64,000 nucleotides of DNA from Erythrobacter sp. (GTDB lineage Bacteria; Pseudomonadota; Alphaproteobacteria; Sphingomonadales; Sphingomonadaceae), in the NCBI GenBank assembly GCA_030148605.1, contig JASBTD010000038.1, positions 1 to 64,000 on the forward strand. The letters run 5' to 3'. The notes beneath the pieces were generated by a model that was not told where the DNA came from, searched no databases, and worked only from the letters and a program-made list of their open reading frames with translations. How positions within the stretch are numbered: position 1 is the stretch's first letter; each line of letters starts with the position of its first letter. This document shows, piece by piece, positions 8,282 to 17,226 of this stretch. The position numbers were made by a program, and so were the translations under genes.

Positions 8282-8968
8282 ATGCCCAAGCTTATTCTTG
8301 TTCGTCATGGCCAGAGCCAGTGGAACCTCGAAAACCGCTTTACCGGTTGGTGGGATGTGGACCTGACAGAGCAAGGTGTTGCAGAAGCCAAGGCCGCCGG
8401 CGCGCTGATGAAGGAAAAGGGCGTATTCCCGGACACTTGCTTCACTTCGGTCCAGACCCGCGCGATCAAGACACTCAATCTGGCGCTGGAGGAAATGGGG
8501 CGGCTGTGGCTGCCGGTAACCAAGGACTGGCGGCTGAACGAGCGGCATTATGGTGGGCTGACCGGCCTCAACAAGCAGGAAACGCGCGAGAAGCATGGGG
8601 ACGAGCAAGTCCATATCTGGCGCCGCAGCTTTGACGTGCCGCCGCCGCCGATGGAGCCGGGCAGCGAGTTCGATCCGGGCAATGATCCGCGTTATGAAGG
8701 GATCGATGTTCCCTACACAGAAAGCCTGAAGCTCACTATCGAGCGCGTGCTGCCCTATTGGGAAAGCGATATCCTACCTGTGCTGGCAAGCGGCAAGAAC
8801 GTGATCATTTCCGCACATGGCAACAGCTTGCGCGCGCTGGTGAAGCATCTGTCGCAAATCTCGGATGAGGACATCACGGGGCTGGAGATTCCCACCGGCC
8901 AACCGATCATCTATGACTTTGACGACAATATGGTGCCGGGCGAGCGCTATTACCTGAAAGACAGCTGA
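8282..8968 (+). CDS. gpmA: 2,3-bisphosphoglycerate-dependent phosphoglycerate mutase
   Basis: [27 protein letters not shown] signature; ATG at 8282 within ORF 8171..8968. Confidence 0.96.
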   Translation: MPKLILVRHGQSQWNLENRFTGWWDVDLTEQGVAEAKAAGALMKEKGVFPDTCFTSVQTRAIKTLNLALEEMGRLWLPVTKDWRLNERHYGGLTGLNKQETREKHGDEQVHIWRRSFDVPPPPMEPGSEFDPGNDPRYEGIDVPYTESLKLTIERVLPYWESDILPVLASGKNVIISAHGNSLRALVKHLSQISDEDITGLEIPTGQPIIYDFDDNMVPGERYYLKDS

Positions 8969-8985
8969 GCAAAGCGAGACGGATT

Positions 8986-9468
8986 ATGGGGGGTAAGGTC
9001 GCAATCGTGATGGGCAGCCAGTCTGACTGGCCGACCATGAAGCGCGCCGCCGAAGTGCTGGAAGAGCTTGAAGTCGAGCACGAAGCACGGATCGTTTCCG
9101 CGCATCGCACGCCTGACCGGATGAGCGCCTTTGCCAAAGGTGCAGAGGGCGAAGGCTTTGATGTCATCATCGCGGGTGCGGGCGGCGCGGCGCATCTGCC
9201 CGGCATGATTGCCAGCATGACGCATTTGCCGGTGCTGGGCGTGCCGGTCCAGTCCAAGGCGCTGAACGGGCAGGACAGCCTGCTGTCGATCGTGCAGATG
9301 CCCGCCGGTGTCCCGGTTGGCACGCTGGCCATCGGGGAAGCAGGCGCGACCAACGCGGGCCTGATGGCAGCCGCGATCCTTGCCTTGAGCGATGAAGACC
9401 TGTCGGACCGCTTGCAGGATTGGCGAGCCGCGCGCAGCGCCGCCGTGGCGGAGCATCCGCAGGACTGA
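8986..9468 (+). CDS. purE: 5-(carboxyamino)imidazole ribonucleotide mutase
   Basis: [37 protein letters not shown] signature. Confidence 0.96.
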   Translation: MGGKVAIVMGSQSDWPTMKRAAEVLEELEVEHEARIVSAHRTPDRMSAFAKGAEGEGFDVIIAGAGGAAHLPGMIASMTHLPVLGVPVQSKALNGQDSLLSIVQMPAGVPVGTLAIGEAGATNAGLMAAAILALSDEDLSDRLQDWRAARSAAVAEHPQD

Positions 9469-10550
9469 TGATCAAGCCATCCATGATCACACCGGGCAGC
9501 ACAATCGGCATTCTGGGCGGCGGCCAGCTGGGCCGGATGATGGCAGTTGCAGCCGCGCAGCTGGGCTATCACGTGATCGGCTATTCCCCGCCGGGTGACA
9601 ATGTTGCGGCGGAAGTCTGCCATGATTTCTTCGAAAAAGGCTGGGGTGACAAGGCGGCGCTCGCTGCCTTCGCGAGCAAATGCGATGTCGTGACCTGGGA
9701 ATTCGAGAATGTGCCATTGAGCGCGGTCGCGATGATCCCTGACAACTTGCTCGCGCCGCATCCGCGCGCGCTGGAAACCGCGCAGGACCGGCTGAAGGAA
9801 AAGCGCTTTGTCGAAGGGCTGGGTGGCAAGCCCGCCCCCTATATGGCAGTCGATTCGGATCAGGATCTGGCCCGCGCGGTCGAGCGGATCGGCGCACCCG
9901 GCATCCTCAAGACCGCGCGTGACGGCTATGACGGCAAGGGCCAATGGCGGATCGGTTCGGTTCGCGAAGCCGACAGCGTGCGCTTTCCCGGGCGGCCCTG
10001 CGTTTATGAAGGCATGGTCGATTTTCTGGCCGAGTTCTCCGTGATCCTGGCGCGCGGGCAGGATGGCGAAGTACGCTTCTGGGATTCCACCGCCAATGTG
10101 CATTCAGGCGGGATGCTGGAGGTTTCGACGCTGCCCGCCGGAGATGCCGTAGAGGCGCAAGTAGCAGAAGCACGCCCAATCGCCCGCCAGACCGCTGAAG
10201 CCTTGAACTATGTCGGCGTGCTGACGCTGGAATTCTTCGCCACGTCAGCAGGACCGGTGTTCAACGAAATGGCTCCGCGAGTGCACAATTCGGGCCACTG
10301 GACCATCGAAGGCGCGGCCACCAGCCAGTTTGAAAACCATATCCGCGCGATCTGCGGATTGCCGCTGGGCTCGACCGCGACCCGCTTCGAAACCATCGAG
10401 ATGCGCAATATCGTGGGCAGTGATGCACTTACCGCACATGAAGTGCTGGCAGAGGATACCGAGGCGCATCTGCATCTTTATGGCAAGGCCGAAGCGCGTG
10501 AAGGGCGCAAGATGGGCCATGTCACGCGGGTTGGCCGCGCCCGGGCTTGA
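9468..10550 (+). CDS. purK: 5-(carboxyamino)imidazole ribonucleotide synthase
   Basis: IGILGGGQLGRMMA, ATP-grasp motifs; ATG overlaps the purE stop. Confidence 0.95.
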   Translation: MIKPSMITPGSTIGILGGGQLGRMMAVAAAQLGYHVIGYSPPGDNVAAEVCHDFFEKGWGDKAALAAFASKCDVVTWEFENVPLSAVAMIPDNLLAPHPRALETAQDRLKEKRFVEGLGGKPAPYMAVDSDQDLARAVERIGAPGILKTARDGYDGKGQWRIGSVREADSVRFPGRPCVYEGMVDFLAEFSVILARGQDGEVRFWDSTANVHSGGMLEVSTLPAGDAVEAQVAEARPIARQTAEALNYVGVLTLEFFATSAGPVFNEMAPRVHNSGHWTIEGAATSQFENHIRAICGLPLGSTATRFETIEMRNIVGSDALTAHEVLAEDTEAHLHLYGKAEAREGRKMGHVTRVGRARA

Positions 10551-10553
10551 AGC

Positions 10554-11054
10554 GTGAGCGACGGCCTGTTCCTGATCTATGCGCGCGCCAGCAATGGCGT
10601 GATCGGCAAGGACGGCAAACTGCCCTGGCATATCCCGGCTGATCTGAAGCGCTTCAAGGCGCTCACCATGGGCAAGCCGATGATCATGGGCCGCAAGACC
10701 TTTGACAGCTTTCCTTCGCCACTACCCGGCAGGCGCCATATCGTGCTGACCCGCGATCGCGACTGGCAGTCGGAAGGAGCGGAAGTGGCGCATTCGCGCG
10801 CTGAAGCGCTGCAGCTGGCAGGCCAAGGCCAAATCGCTGTGATCGGCGGCGCGGAAATCTATGCCCTGTTCGAACAGGAAGCCGAACGCGTCGAGCTGAC
10901 CGAAGTGCATAGCGAGTTCGAAGGCGATACATATATGCCTGCACTTGATGAAGCCGTGTGGCAGGAAGTCGCGCGCGAGGATCATCCGGCTGAAAATGAC
11001 AGGCCGGCATATTCCTTCGTGACGCTAGAACGGCGAAGGGAGAGCGCCAAATGA
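10554..11054 (+). CDS. folA: Dihydrofolate reductase
   Basis: NGVIGKDGKLPWHIPADLKRFK...MGRKTFDS; GTG start. Confidence 0.94.
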   Translation: MSDGLFLIYARASNGVIGKDGKLPWHIPADLKRFKALTMGKPMIMGRKTFDSFPSPLPGRRHIVLTRDRDWQSEGAEVAHSRAEALQLAGQGQIAVIGGAEIYALFEQEAERVELTEVHSEFEGDTYMPALDEAVWQEVAREDHPAENDRPAYSFVTLERRRESAK

Positions 11055-12259
11055 TCCGCAAGACTATCTATTCGCTGCTTGGCCTGATCGGCCTTGCGGC
11101 GATCGCATTCTTCATCTTCGCGCCAGGCTATATCGAAGAGCAGACCAATATGATCGATGGTCAGCCGCTGATCGAAGTGAGCGAGGAAGCAAAGGCGCTC
11201 CACGCCACACTGACCATCGTCGATCTGCATTCGGACACGCTGCTGTGGAAGCGCAACATGCTGGATCGGGCGGATCGCGGGCATATGGACCTGCCGCGCC
11301 TGCAAGATGGCAATGTCGCGCTGCAGATCTTCTCCAGCGTCACCAAATCGCCCGACAACCAGAATTACGATTCGAACCCGTCTGACACCGACCAGATCAC
11401 CGAGCTGGTGATCGGCCAGTTGCAACCGACCGAAACCTGGACTTCGCTGCTCGAGCGCTCGCTGTGGCATGCCAAGCGGCTGGAAAAGGCTGCCGCCGGA
11501 TCGGAAGGGCAATTGGTCACTGTCCGGTCCGCTCAGGATATCGATGCTTTGCTTGAAAACCGCCAGGCTGGCGAAGGCCCGGTTGGCGGGTTGTTCAGCG
11601 CCGAAGGCTTGCACAGCCTTGAAGGCGATATCGCCAATCTCGACAAGCTCTATGCCGCAGGCATGCGCATGGCGGGCCTTACGCATTTCTTCGACAACGA
11701 GCTGGCCGGTTCGATGCATGGGCTTGAGAAAGGCGGGCTGACTGACATGGGCCGCGATGTCGTGCGCAAGATGGAAGAGCTGGGCATGGTGGTCGATATC
11801 GCGCATTGCAGCCGCCAATGCGTGGCTGAAGTGCTCAGCCTGGCACGCCGCCCCGTGGTCTCCAGCCATGGCGGGGTGCAGGCCACTTGCGAGGTCAACC
11901 GCAACCTCACCGATGACGAGATTCGCGGCGTTGCCGCCACCGGCGGCGTGATCGGCGTGGGCTATTGGGAAGGCGCAATCTGCAGCACCGATCCGCGCGC
12001 TGCCGCAAAGGCGATGAAACATATTCGCGATTTGGTCGGCATCGCGCATGTCGCGCTGGGCAGCGATTATGACGGGGCGACCACGGTGCGCTTCGACACA
12101 TCCGAGCTGACTCAGGTCACGCAAGCGCTGATGGACGAAGGTTTCAGCGAAGCCGAAATCCGCGCGGCGATGGGCGAGAACGCACTGCGGGTGCTAAGCA
12201 CCGGCCTGATTCCACTGGCCGAGCTGCCTGCCACTGAAGCGAGCGAGCCCGCCGCATGA
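11051..12259 (+). CDS. Membrane dipeptidase (peptidase M19)
   Basis: DLHSDTLLWKR, DIAHCS, SSHGGVQATCEVNRN, GSDYDGA motifs. Confidence 0.9.
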   Translation: MIRKTIYSLLGLIGLAAIAFFIFAPGYIEEQTNMIDGQPLIEVSEEAKALHATLTIVDLHSDTLLWKRNMLDRADRGHMDLPRLQDGNVALQIFSSVTKSPDNQNYDSNPSDTDQITELVIGQLQPTETWTSLLERSLWHAKRLEKAAAGSEGQLVTVRSAQDIDALLENRQAGEGPVGGLFSAEGLHSLEGDIANLDKLYAAGMRMAGLTHFFDNELAGSMHGLEKGGLTDMGRDVVRKMEELGMVVDIAHCSRQCVAEVLSLARRPVVSSHGGVQATCEVNRNLTDDEIRGVAATGGVIGVGYWEGAICSTDPRAAAKAMKHIRDLVGIAHVALGSDYDGATTVRFDTSELTQVTQALMDEGFSEAEIRAAMGENALRVLSTGLIPLAELPATEASEPAA

Positions 12260-13191
12260 GATGGCTCGACCATCGCGATTCTGTGCCGGAGGCGCTGCGC
12301 GGTGCGGTGATCGCGCTGGGCAATTTCGACGGCTTCCACAAGGGGCATCAGGCGGTTGCGGGCGAGGCAATCGAGTGGGCGCATGCCGAAGGTCGCCCTT
12401 CGATCATCGCGACCTTCGATCCGCATCCGGTGCGTTTCTTCCGCCCCGATGTGCCGCCGTTCAGGCTCACCACGCTGGAACAGCGGCAGGAGCTGTACCT
12501 CGCGGCAGGTGCTACCGCGATGCTGGTGTTCCATTTCGATCGCGAGCTCGCCAGCACCAGCGCGGAAGATTTCATAACCGAAATCCTTTGCCAGCGCTTC
12601 GGCGCGCATGGCGTAGTGACCGGGGGCGATTTCACCTTCGGCCAGGGCGCGAAGGGCAATGTCGATCTGCTGCGCGAGCTGGGCAGCCAGCAAGGCCTGC
12701 ACAGCCGCGTCGTCGAAGCAGTCGAAAGCGACGGAGTAATTTCCTCCAGCCGCATTCGCGAAGCGCTGCGAAATGGTGATCCGCAATTGGCCGCGCAGCT
12801 GCTCACCCGCCCCTTCGCGATCCGCGGGATCGTGGAGCATGGCGACAAGCGCGGGCGCGACATCGGCTATCCCACCGCCAACCTCGCAATCGATAAATAT
12901 CTGCGCCCCAAATATGGCGTTTATGCGGTGACCGGGCGCATACTCAGCACCGGCGAAGAGCTGAAAGGTGCGGCCAATATCGGCGTGCGCCCGCAGTTCG
13001 AGCCGCCCAAGGAATTGCTCGAACCCTATTTCTTCGACTTTTCAGGCGACCTTTACGGGCAGGAGATCGAAGTCGCCTTCCATCACTTCCTACGGCCTGA
13101 AGCGAAGTTCGACAGCCTGGATGATCTCATCACGCAGATGGAGAAGGATTGCGCCGAAGCTAAGCGGCTATTAGGGGACGTTTCAAATTGA
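12256..13191 (+). CDS. ribF: Bifunctional riboflavin kinase/FAD synthetase
   Basis: GNFDGFHKGHQ, ISSSRIREAL, RDIGYPTAN motifs. Confidence 0.94.
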   Translation: MRWLDHRDSVPEALRGAVIALGNFDGFHKGHQAVAGEAIEWAHAEGRPSIIATFDPHPVRFFRPDVPPFRLTTLEQRQELYLAAGATAMLVFHFDRELASTSAEDFITEILCQRFGAHGVVTGGDFTFGQGAKGNVDLLRELGSQQGLHSRVVEAVESDGVISSSRIREALRNGDPQLAAQLLTRPFAIRGIVEHGDKRGRDIGYPTANLAIDKYLRPKYGVYAVTGRILSTGEELKGAANIGVRPQFEPPKELLEPYFFDFSGDLYGQEIEVAFHHFLRPEAKFDSLDDLITQMEKDCAEAKRLLGDVSN

Positions 13192-13198
13192 GCCTCCC

Positions 13199-13314
13199 CC
13201 GTTCGCATCGAGCGGAGGTTCGAGCCCAGCCGAGAACCGAAGTCGAGAGACATACGCCTGCCGTGTCTCGACGGGCGCATCTCGCGATGGCTCGATGCTG
13301 CTCGACACGAACGG
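13199..13314. repeat. Palindromic repeat copy A (ribF/ileS intergenic)
   Basis: Starts CCGTTCG, ends CTCGACACGAACGG; right half 13264-13314 matches the reverse complement of 14780-14830 at 45/51 by hand alignment. Confidence 0.85.
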
Positions 13315-13327
13315 AAATGCGATTGCA

Positions 13328-16282
13328 ATGAGCGACGAAACCAAGCGCGACTACAGAGACACGGTTTTCCTGCCGAAGACCGATTTTCCCATGAAAGCCG
13401 GCCTTCCGCAGAAGGAGCCGGGCATTCAGGCGCGCTGGCAGGACGAAGGCCTTTACAAGCAACTGCGCGAGAGCCGCGCGGGCCGCGAGAAATTCATCCT
13501 GCATGATGGCCCGCCTTACGCCAATGGCGACATGCATATCGGCCATGCATTGAACCATATCCTCAAAGACATGGTCTGCCGCACGCAGAATCTGATCGGC
13601 AAGGACGCGCCCTATGTGCCGGGCTGGGATTGCCACGGGCTGCCGATCGAATGGAAGATCGAAGAGCAGTACCGCAAGAAGAAGCTCGACAAGAATGCAG
13701 TCGACCCCAAGGAATTCCGCGCCGAATGCCGCGCCTATGCGCAGCATTGGGTCGATACGCAGCGTGAGCAGCTGAAGCGGCTCGGCATCATGGGCGATTG
13801 GGACAATCCCTATCTGACCATGGATTTCGCGGCCGAAGGCACGATTGTGTCAGAGTTGCTGAAATTTGCCGAAAGCGGCAACCTCTATCGCGGGTCAAAG
13901 CCGGTGATGTGGAGCCCGGTGGAGCAGACTGCGCTGGCCGAGGCCGAAGTCGAATATGAAGACCTGACCGACAGCCCGCAGATCGATGTGGCGTTCGAGA
14001 TTATCGAAAGCCCAATTGAGGAGCTGGTCGGCGCGCATGCAGTGATCTGGACAACCACGCCGTGGACGATCCCTGTGAACCAGGCTTTGGCTTACGGGCC
14101 CGATGTTGAGTATGTAGTCCTGGAATTTGAGGGGAAACGCCTTCTTATCTGTGCAGAGCAGGTAACTGAGACATTTTTCCGGATTGCTCACCAGAAAGAG
14201 GGCAATTTTCTTGGCGAGAAGCCCGGTGTCGATCCAGACAACTGGACCTGGGGCGACGACCCTAAGGTGTACAAAGGCTCCGATCTTGTTGGAACCTATG
14301 CACGCCACCCGATGCATCACCTCGGCGGGTTCTACGCGACGCCTCGTCCCTTCCTTGCGGGCGATTTTGTCACCACCGAGAGCGGCACAGGCCTCGTCCA
14401 TATGGCGCCCGATCATGGCGAAGACGATTTCGCGCTGTGCAAGGAACACGGGATCGAGCCGGTCTTCGCTGTAATGGACGACGGTCGTTATCGCGATGAT
14501 TGGCTGTGGCTGGGCGGGCATGACGAGCGCCGCCGCGCGGTGATCAACAAGCAATTCAATGCCCCCGATGGCCCGATCTGTTCGGACCTGCGCGAAGCAG
14601 GCGCACTGCTTTCGGCCTCCGCCGATTACGAGCACTCCTACCCGCACTCATGGCGCTCCAAAGCCAAGGTGATCTATCGCTGCACACCGCAATGGTTCGT
14701 GCCGATGGACAAGCCTCTCTCGACTTCGGATCTCGACACGCTCGATCCTGCGCTCGAGACGAACGGGGATATAGAAAATCCGTTCGTGTCGAGCAGCGTC
14801 GAGCAAGGTCGAGACGCGCCCGTCGAGACACAAGCTGACACGCTGCGCAGCCGCGCCATGTCGGAAATCGCCCGCGTCCGCTTTGTGCCGGAAAAGGGGC
14901 GCAACCGCATCGGCTCGATGGTCGAAGGTCGGCCCGACTGGGTCCTCTCCCGCCAGCGCGCCTGGGGCGTGCCGATTACGCTGTTCGTGAACCGCAAGAG
15001 CGGCGAATACCTCGTCGATGAAGCCGTGAACGCGCGGATCGTTGCCGCCGTGCACAAGGAAGGCGTCGATGCGTGGGAAGAAGCGCGCGCGCAGGAATTC
15101 CTCGGCCCGGACTACAAGGCCGAAGACTATGAAATGGTCACCGACATTCTTGACGTGTGGTTCGATTCGGGCTGCACGCACAGCTTCGTGCTGGAAAGCG
15201 GCAATTGGCCGGACCTGCGCTGGCCCGCCGATCTCTATCTAGAGGGCTCTGACCAGCACCGCGGCTGGTTCCAGTCGTCGCTGCTGCAAAGCTGCGCCAC
15301 GCGCGGCCGCGCGCCCTATGATCAGATCCTCACCCACGGCTTCACCATGGATGCCAAGGGCAAGAAGATGTCGAAGTCGCTCGGTAACACCATCGACCCC
15401 TTAAAGGTGATGGAGCAATATGGCGCGGATATCATCCGGCTGTGGGCGCTGTCGGTTGATTTCACCGAGGATCACCGCATCGGCGATGAAATCCTCAAAG
15501 GCGTAGGTGATCAATACCGCAAGCTGCGCAACACCTTCCGTTACCTGCTCGGCGCGCTCGACGGCTTCGTTGGCGATATGGGCGATGCCGGCGAAATCCC
15601 CGAGCTGGAGCGCTATGTTCTGGCACTGCTGGCGGATCTCGATGGCAAGCTGCGCAAGGCAGTCGATAATTACGACTACAATGCCTACACGCGGCATCTG
15701 GTCGATTTCTGCAACGAAGACCTCTCAGCCTTCTTCTTCGATATCCGCAAGGACAGCCTCTATTGCGACGGGCCGGACAGCAATACGCGCAACGCCTATC
15801 GCACCGTGCTCGACCTGCTGTTCCACGCGCTGGTGCGCTATGCCGCGCCGGTGCTGGTCTATACCGCGGAAGAAGTGTGGAGCACGCGCTACCCGGATGG
15901 CGGCAGTGTGCATTTGCTCGAATGGCCGAAGGTGCCGGGCGTTACCGCTGACGGCGCGAAGTGGGACAAGCTGCGCGATTTGCGCGAACGCGTGAACGAG
16001 GCGATCGAGCCCTTGCGCCGCGACAAAGTGATCCGTTCCAGCCTGGAGGCCGAAGTCACTGTGCCTGCTGATGCCGTGCCTGAAGGCTTCAGCGACGCAG
16101 ATCTGGCAGAGCTGTTCATCACCGCGTCAGTCACACGCGGGCAGAGCGACACGGTGACTGTGACCAAGACCGACCACCACAAATGCGGCCGTTGCTGGCG
16201 CCTGCTGCCCGAAGTTTCGGAAGATGGCGAGCTATGCGGCCGGTGCGAGGATGTTGTCAGCCAGATGGATGCAGCTGCATGA
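13328..16282 (+). CDS. ileS: Isoleucyl-tRNA synthetase carrying an internal repeat-derived insertion
   Basis: HIGHALNHILKDM, KMSKSLGN, C-terminal zinc motif CGRCWR...CGRC; start ATG 13328 preferred over 13295, which lies in repeat A. Confidence 0.95.
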   Translation: MSDETKRDYRDTVFLPKTDFPMKAGLPQKEPGIQARWQDEGLYKQLRESRAGREKFILHDGPPYANGDMHIGHALNHILKDMVCRTQNLIGKDAPYVPGWDCHGLPIEWKIEEQYRKKKLDKNAVDPKEFRAECRAYAQHWVDTQREQLKRLGIMGDWDNPYLTMDFAAEGTIVSELLKFAESGNLYRGSKPVMWSPVEQTALAEAEVEYEDLTDSPQIDVAFEIIESPIEELVGAHAVIWTTTPWTIPVNQALAYGPDVEYVVLEFEGKRLLICAEQVTETFFRIAHQKEGNFLGEKPGVDPDNWTWGDDPKVYKGSDLVGTYARHPMHHLGGFYATPRPFLAGDFVTTESGTGLVHMAPDHGEDDFALCKEHGIEPVFAVMDDGRYRDDWLWLGGHDERRRAVINKQFNAPDGPICSDLREAGALLSASADYEHSYPHSWRSKAKVIYRCTPQWFVPMDKPLSTSDLDTLDPALETNGDIENPFVSSSVEQGRDAPVETQADTLRSRAMSEIARVRFVPEKGRNRIGSMVEGRPDWVLSRQRAWGVPITLFVNRKSGEYLVDEAVNARIVAAVHKEGVDAWEEARAQEFLGPDYKAEDYEMVTDILDVWFDSGCTHSFVLESGNWPDLRWPADLYLEGSDQHRGWFQSSLLQSCATRGRAPYDQILTHGFTMDAKGKKMSKSLGNTIDPLKVMEQYGADIIRLWALSVDFTEDHRIGDEILKGVGDQYRKLRNTFRYLLGALDGFVGDMGDAGEIPELERYVLALLADLDGKLRKAVDNYDYNAYTRHLVDFCNEDLSAFFFDIRKDSLYCDGPDSNTRNAYRTVLDLLFHALVRYAAPVLVYTAEEVWSTRYPDGGSVHLLEWPKVPGVTADGAKWDKLRDLRERVNEAIEPLRRDKVIRSSLEAEVTVPADAVPEGFSDADLAELFITASVTRGQSDTVTVTKTDHHKCGRCWRLLPEVSEDGELCGRCEDVVSQMDAAA
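14720..14833. repeat. Palindromic repeat copy B inside the ileS coding sequence
   Basis: Inverted arms CTCGAGACGAACGG (14753-14766) and CCGTTCGTGTCGAG (14780-14793); encodes STSDLDTLDPALETNGDIENPFVSSSVEQGRDAPVETQ. Confidence 0.85.
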
Positions 16283-16800
16283 ACGCGCTGTTCACCCGCA
16301 ACCGCTTGATCGGGCTGGGTATTGCGGCATTCATCTTTGCCAGCGACCAGTTCGTGAAATGGCTGGTAATCGGGCCGCTTGAACTGCGCCAGCGCTTCAA
16401 TATCGAGCTGCTGCCGTTCTTTGACCTGACCTATGTCGAGAATCGCGGGGTTTCGCTGGGACTGTTCGAAGCGACCTCTGCCGAAATGCGCTGGATCCTG
16501 GTGGGCGTAACCGCGCTGATCGCGATTGTCGTGGCGGTGTGGATGATGCGCGAGCGGTTGCTCGGCGATATCGTGGGCCTGAGCCTGATCCTGGGCGGCG
16601 CGCTGGGCAATATCGTTGACCGTACCAAGCTGGGCTATGTCATCGACTATGCCGATCTTCATATCGGGGATTTCCGCCCCTTCCTTGTTTTCAATGTCGC
16701 CGATGCCGCTATCACCATCGGCGTGGTAATTATCCTTGTGCGCAGCTTCTTCGTCAGCGACAATGCGCGCGAAGCCGAAGATGCGCCGCAAGCGCTGTGA
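16279..16800 (+). CDS. lspA: Lipoprotein signal peptidase
   Basis: SDQFVKWLV, NRGVSLGLF, GGALGNIVDRTKLGYVIDYADLH; overlaps ileS stop. Confidence 0.93.
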   Translation: MNALFTRNRLIGLGIAAFIFASDQFVKWLVIGPLELRQRFNIELLPFFDLTYVENRGVSLGLFEATSAEMRWILVGVTALIAIVVAVWMMRERLLGDIVGLSLILGGALGNIVDRTKLGYVIDYADLHIGDFRPFLVFNVADAAITIGVVIILVRSFFVSDNAREAEDAPQAL

Positions 16801-17226
16801 GTGGAGAATTTCGTAATGCCTAGCCTCAAGACACCTGTGATCCTGATCGCGACCAGCGCCATGCTGGCCGGATGCGGCGGCGGCGGATTTCTCAATCGCG
16901 AGCGGCCCGATGAATTCGCTGTGCAGCGGCAAGCTCCGCTGGTGGTGCCGCCTGATTTCAACCTGGTGCCGCCCGCGCCCGGCGCGCCGCGCCCAAGCGA
17001 GAACACTGCGCAAGAACAAGCTCTCGAAGCGCTGTTCGGCGGCCCGGCGGCGCGTTCTGCGGTGGAAACCAGCGCGCTTGACCGTGCCGGCACAGCGGCA
17101 CCCGGCATCCGTTCTTCAGTCGGCGATCCTGAGACAAACACTGTCGCCAAAGGTCGCGTGACGCGCGACATCATCGCTGCGCCAGAGGGCGACGGAGCAT
17201 CGGCCCGAGCAGTTATTCCTGGCTAA
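16801..17226 (+). CDS. DUF3035-like lipoprotein
   Basis: Lipobox (MLAGCGGGG) and 'RPDEFAVQRQAPLVVPPDFNLVPPAPGAPRP' pattern. Confidence 0.75.
   Translation: MENFVMPSLKTPVILIATSAMLAGCGGGGFLNRERPDEFAVQRQAPLVVPPDFNLVPPAPGAPRPSENTAQEQALEALFGGPAARSAVETSALDRAGTAAPGIRSSVGDPETNTVAKGRVTRDIIAAPEGDGASARAVIPG

Noticed and set aside
7887-8289. ORFs spanning the tRNA-Thr (e.g. 7887..8189, 7963..8289)
   Set aside because: They cross a clear tRNA; not coding.
8907-10103. 398-aa minus-strand ORF over purE/purK
   Set aside because: Antisense shadow of well-supported purE/purK; composition-driven open frame in high-GC DNA.
10982-12124. 380-aa minus-strand ORF
   Set aside because: Antisense to the M19 dipeptidase; no family signature.
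13295-13327. Upstream ileS start MLLDTNGNAIA
   Set aside because: Lies in palindromic repeat A; ATG 13328 (MSDETKRDYRDTVFLPKTDFPMKAGLPQKEPG) fits IleRS.
15889-17019. 376-aa minus-strand ORF
   Set aside because: Antisense to ileS end/lspA/DUF3035 genes; His/Gln/Arg-rich shadow translation.
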